Below the pieces are notes generated by a model that was given only the letters and a program-made list of their open reading frames with translations, was not told the origin of the DNA and did not search any database. From the NCBI GenBank assembly GCA_003525885.1, contig DQIG01000431.1, positions 16,254 to 29,868 of the forward strand: 13,615 nt of DNA, in the 5' to 3' direction. Position 1 is the stretch's first letter. Each line of letters starts with the position of its first letter. Below, one piece after another: positions 12,593 through 13,615 of the stretch. The stretch comes from Stenotrophomonas sp. Its GTDB lineage: Bacteria > Pseudomonadota > Gammaproteobacteria > Xanthomonadales > Xanthomonadaceae. Position numbers and translations under genes: made by a program.

Positions 12593-12607
12593 GTGGCATG
12601 GATCTAC
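12584..12607 (-). repeat. SMAG palindrome, reverse orientation
   Basis: On the minus strand: GTAG (12607-12604), ATCCATGC, loop CAC, GCGTGGAT (to 12585), G. One G-T pair in the stem. It is the mirror partner of the copy at 12465. Confidence 0.8.
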
Positions 12608-12661
12608 TGAGGCAGCGCCGTCGCCATGGCATGATGCCACGGTCCCGTTCATGGAAGACCG

Positions 12662-13189
12662 ATGGCCATCGCCCTGATCGCATTGATGCTGCTGGAACTC
12701 CTGCTGCTGTTGTTCTGGGCACCGCTCTTCTTCCGCACCGGCATCGTCCTGTTCAACCAGCGCATCTCCGCCTCTCCGGCTGAGCTGACCCAGCTGTCGC
12801 TGATCGGGCTGGAGTACGACCTCCCTACCGACAAGTGGCTGAGCTTTGTGTTCCGTGTACTGCCCGACCGCAGCGTGGCGTTCCGCGAGAGTTTCGCGCC
12901 GGGCTATGGCGGCCGCTATTTCCCGCTGATGCACGGCCAGCTGCTGGTCGACAAGCGACGCCGCGAAGTGCGTGTGATCGGGCGATGCAGCTGGTTTGCG
13001 CTGGCCCTGACCTTGCTGGTGCTACCCATCATTCTGGTGCGCCCGGTGGCGTGGCCGATGCTGGGCATGCTGCTGGTGTTCTATTTGGGTTATCGCATCC
13101 AGCTGCGGCGCTATGCCGAGGTTGTCGAAGCAGTGCGGGCGCGGGTGCGGTCGGAGTTCCCGCAGCGATTCGTTGACCCGAGGCGGTAG
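12662..13189 (+). CDS. Membrane protein of unknown function, three TM segments
   Basis: A 175-residue inner-membrane protein I do not recognise. TM1 is at about 2-24 (Leu-rich). A soluble stretch follows (26-105) with the pattern FNQRI, GLEYDLPTDKWLSFVFRVLPDRSVAFRESF and YFPLMHGQLLVD. Two more segments lie at about 109-126 and 128-146, before a basic helical tail (147-175). Polytopic topology with a mid-size soluble domain is clear; the function is not. ATG 12662 follows GGAAG (12653-12657). The copy of CCATGGCATGAT at 12624-12635 lies upstream. Its TAG stop (13187-13189) is within the GTAG of a SMAG palindrome. Confidence 0.78.
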   Translation: MAIALIALMLLELLLLLFWAPLFFRTGIVLFNQRISASPAELTQLSLIGLEYDLPTDKWLSFVFRVLPDRSVAFRESFAPGYGGRYFPLMHGQLLVDKRRREVRVIGRCSWFALALTLLVLPIILVRPVAWPMLGMLLVFYLGYRIQLRRYAEVVEAVRARVRSEFPQRFVDPRR

Positions 13190-13209
13190 ATCCACGTCAT
13201 GCGTGGATG
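13186..13209 (+). repeat. SMAG palindrome overlapping a stop codon
   Basis: GTAG (13186-13189), ATCCACGT, loop CAT, GCGTGGAT (13201-13208), G, with one G-T pair. TAG of the head is the stop of the gene at 12662. Confidence 0.85.
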
Positions 13210-13228
13210 ATCGCGAGTGCAGGCATCC

Positions 13229-13249
13229 GTGCCGACCAACGGTCGGCAC
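13229..13249. repeat. SMAG-type hairpin, second subtype
   Basis: GTGCCGACC (13229-13237), loop AAC, GGTCGGCAC (13241-13249), a perfect 9-bp stem followed by CCACC as in the element at 1-25. It lies between convergent genes, 16 bp before the end of the EAL gene, and may terminate it. Confidence 0.7.
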
Positions 13250-13265
13250 CCACCAGGGCGCACTT

Positions 13266-13615
13266 TCAGCGCACCAGCGCCACTTCTCCACTGGCGTCGG
13301 TACGTGCCGAGGCCGGCGGGGGCTGGCGCAGCCATTGCGCGAGGTCGCGCGGGCTGAGCGGGCGCGAATACAGGTAACCCTGGATCTCGTCGCAGCGCCA
13401 GTTGGACAGCATGGCGCGCTGGGTTTCGGTCTCGACGCCTTCGGCGATCACGGTCAGGCCCAGGCTGTGGCCAAGGCTGATGGTGGCCTGCACGATGGCG
13501 CTCTGCTCCTTCACCGAGTGCATATTGCGGACGAAGGACTGGTCGATTTTCAGTTTGTGGATCGGGAAGCGCGACAGATAGGCCAGGCTGGAATAACCGG
13601 TGCCGAAATCGTCGA
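13266..13615 (-). CDS. EAL-domain c-di-GMP phosphodiesterase, C-terminal part
   Basis: The 3' end of a gene that begins beyond the right edge; about 115 residues are visible. The frame is open through the edge without a start, and the Met at 13523 is internal. The visible segment opens with DDFGTGYSSLAYL, followed by FPIHKLKIDQSFVRNM, then IVQATISLGHSLGLTVIAEG, VETETQRAML and CDEIQGYLYSRPLSP. These are the loop-6, KIDxSFV and EGVE(T) signatures of catalytically competent EAL domains, which hydrolyse c-di-GMP to pGpG. The N-terminal EAL motif and any GGDEF, PAS or sensor domains lie outside the window. The last ~20 residues (after WLRQPP) form a non-conserved tail. The gene is convergent with the membrane-protein gene, with SMAG elements between them. 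Confidence 0.93.
   Translation of the reverse strand, partial: DDFGTGYSSLAYLSRFPIHKLKIDQSFVRNMHSVKEQSAIVQATISLGHSLGLTVIAEGVETETQRAMLSNWRCDEIQGYLYSRPLSPRDLAQWLRQPPPASARTDASGEVALVR

Noticed and set aside
12020..13249. CRISPR array from repeated GATCCACG...CGTGGAT units
   Set aside because: The repeats are palindromic, in both orientations, separated by whole genes and differ in sequence. They are SMAG/REP elements, not a regular repeat-spacer array.

Overview
This window looks like a chromosomal segment of the Stenotrophomonas maltophilia complex (Xanthomonadaceae). The DNA is GC-rich. It carries many short GTAG-headed palindromes that match the SMAG repeat family of that species. It also has a chromosomal APH(6)-type streptomycin kinase and the gene neighbourhoods aat-infA-clpA-clpS and nudJ-mnmA-hflD. 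The species call is by recognition; no search was run.

Layout. 1-106: SMAG-like repeat debris. 107-1375 (-): a cysteine-rich DUF1963-like protein, divergent from aat. 1447-2492 (+): aat and infA, followed by a terminator. 2695-3075 (+): a small exported four-cysteine protein. 3124-3698 (-): a HigB/HigA toxin-antitoxin pair lying between two identical 28-bp copies of a terminator hairpin. 3876-6161 (-): clpA. 6300-7112 (+): an APH(6)-family kinase sitting on the opposite strand between clpA and its adaptor gene. 7222-7548 (-): clpS. 7661-10347 (+): a close-packed run of a YbjN-like exported protein, nudJ, mnmA and hflD. 10464-11709 (+): a sigma-28-type promoter and a methyl-accepting chemotaxis protein with no sensor domain. 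11808-13189 (+): three small uncharacterised genes, two of them for membrane proteins, each with its stop codon inside a SMAG palindrome. 13266-13615 (-): the C-terminal end of an EAL-domain c-di-GMP phosphodiesterase, cut by the window edge.

How the genes work together. Aat puts Leu/Phe on protein N-termini, ClpS recognises those N-degrons, and ClpA unfolds the bound protein for ClpP. The core of the bacterial N-degron pathway therefore sits within about 6 kb, and infA is in the same neighbourhood in E. coli. nudJ, mnmA and hflD overlap or abut and are probably co-transcribed; the same gene order is known in E. coli. The chemoreceptor and the EAL protein belong to motility and c-di-GMP signalling.

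Most of the window is core genome, and I see no convincing entirely new system. The best leads are the higBA cassette between duplicated terminators, the use of SMAG repeats as stop codons by three successive genes, a nested SMAG cruciform, the apparently leaderless aat and clpS transcripts, and the flagellar-type promoter of the short chemoreceptor.
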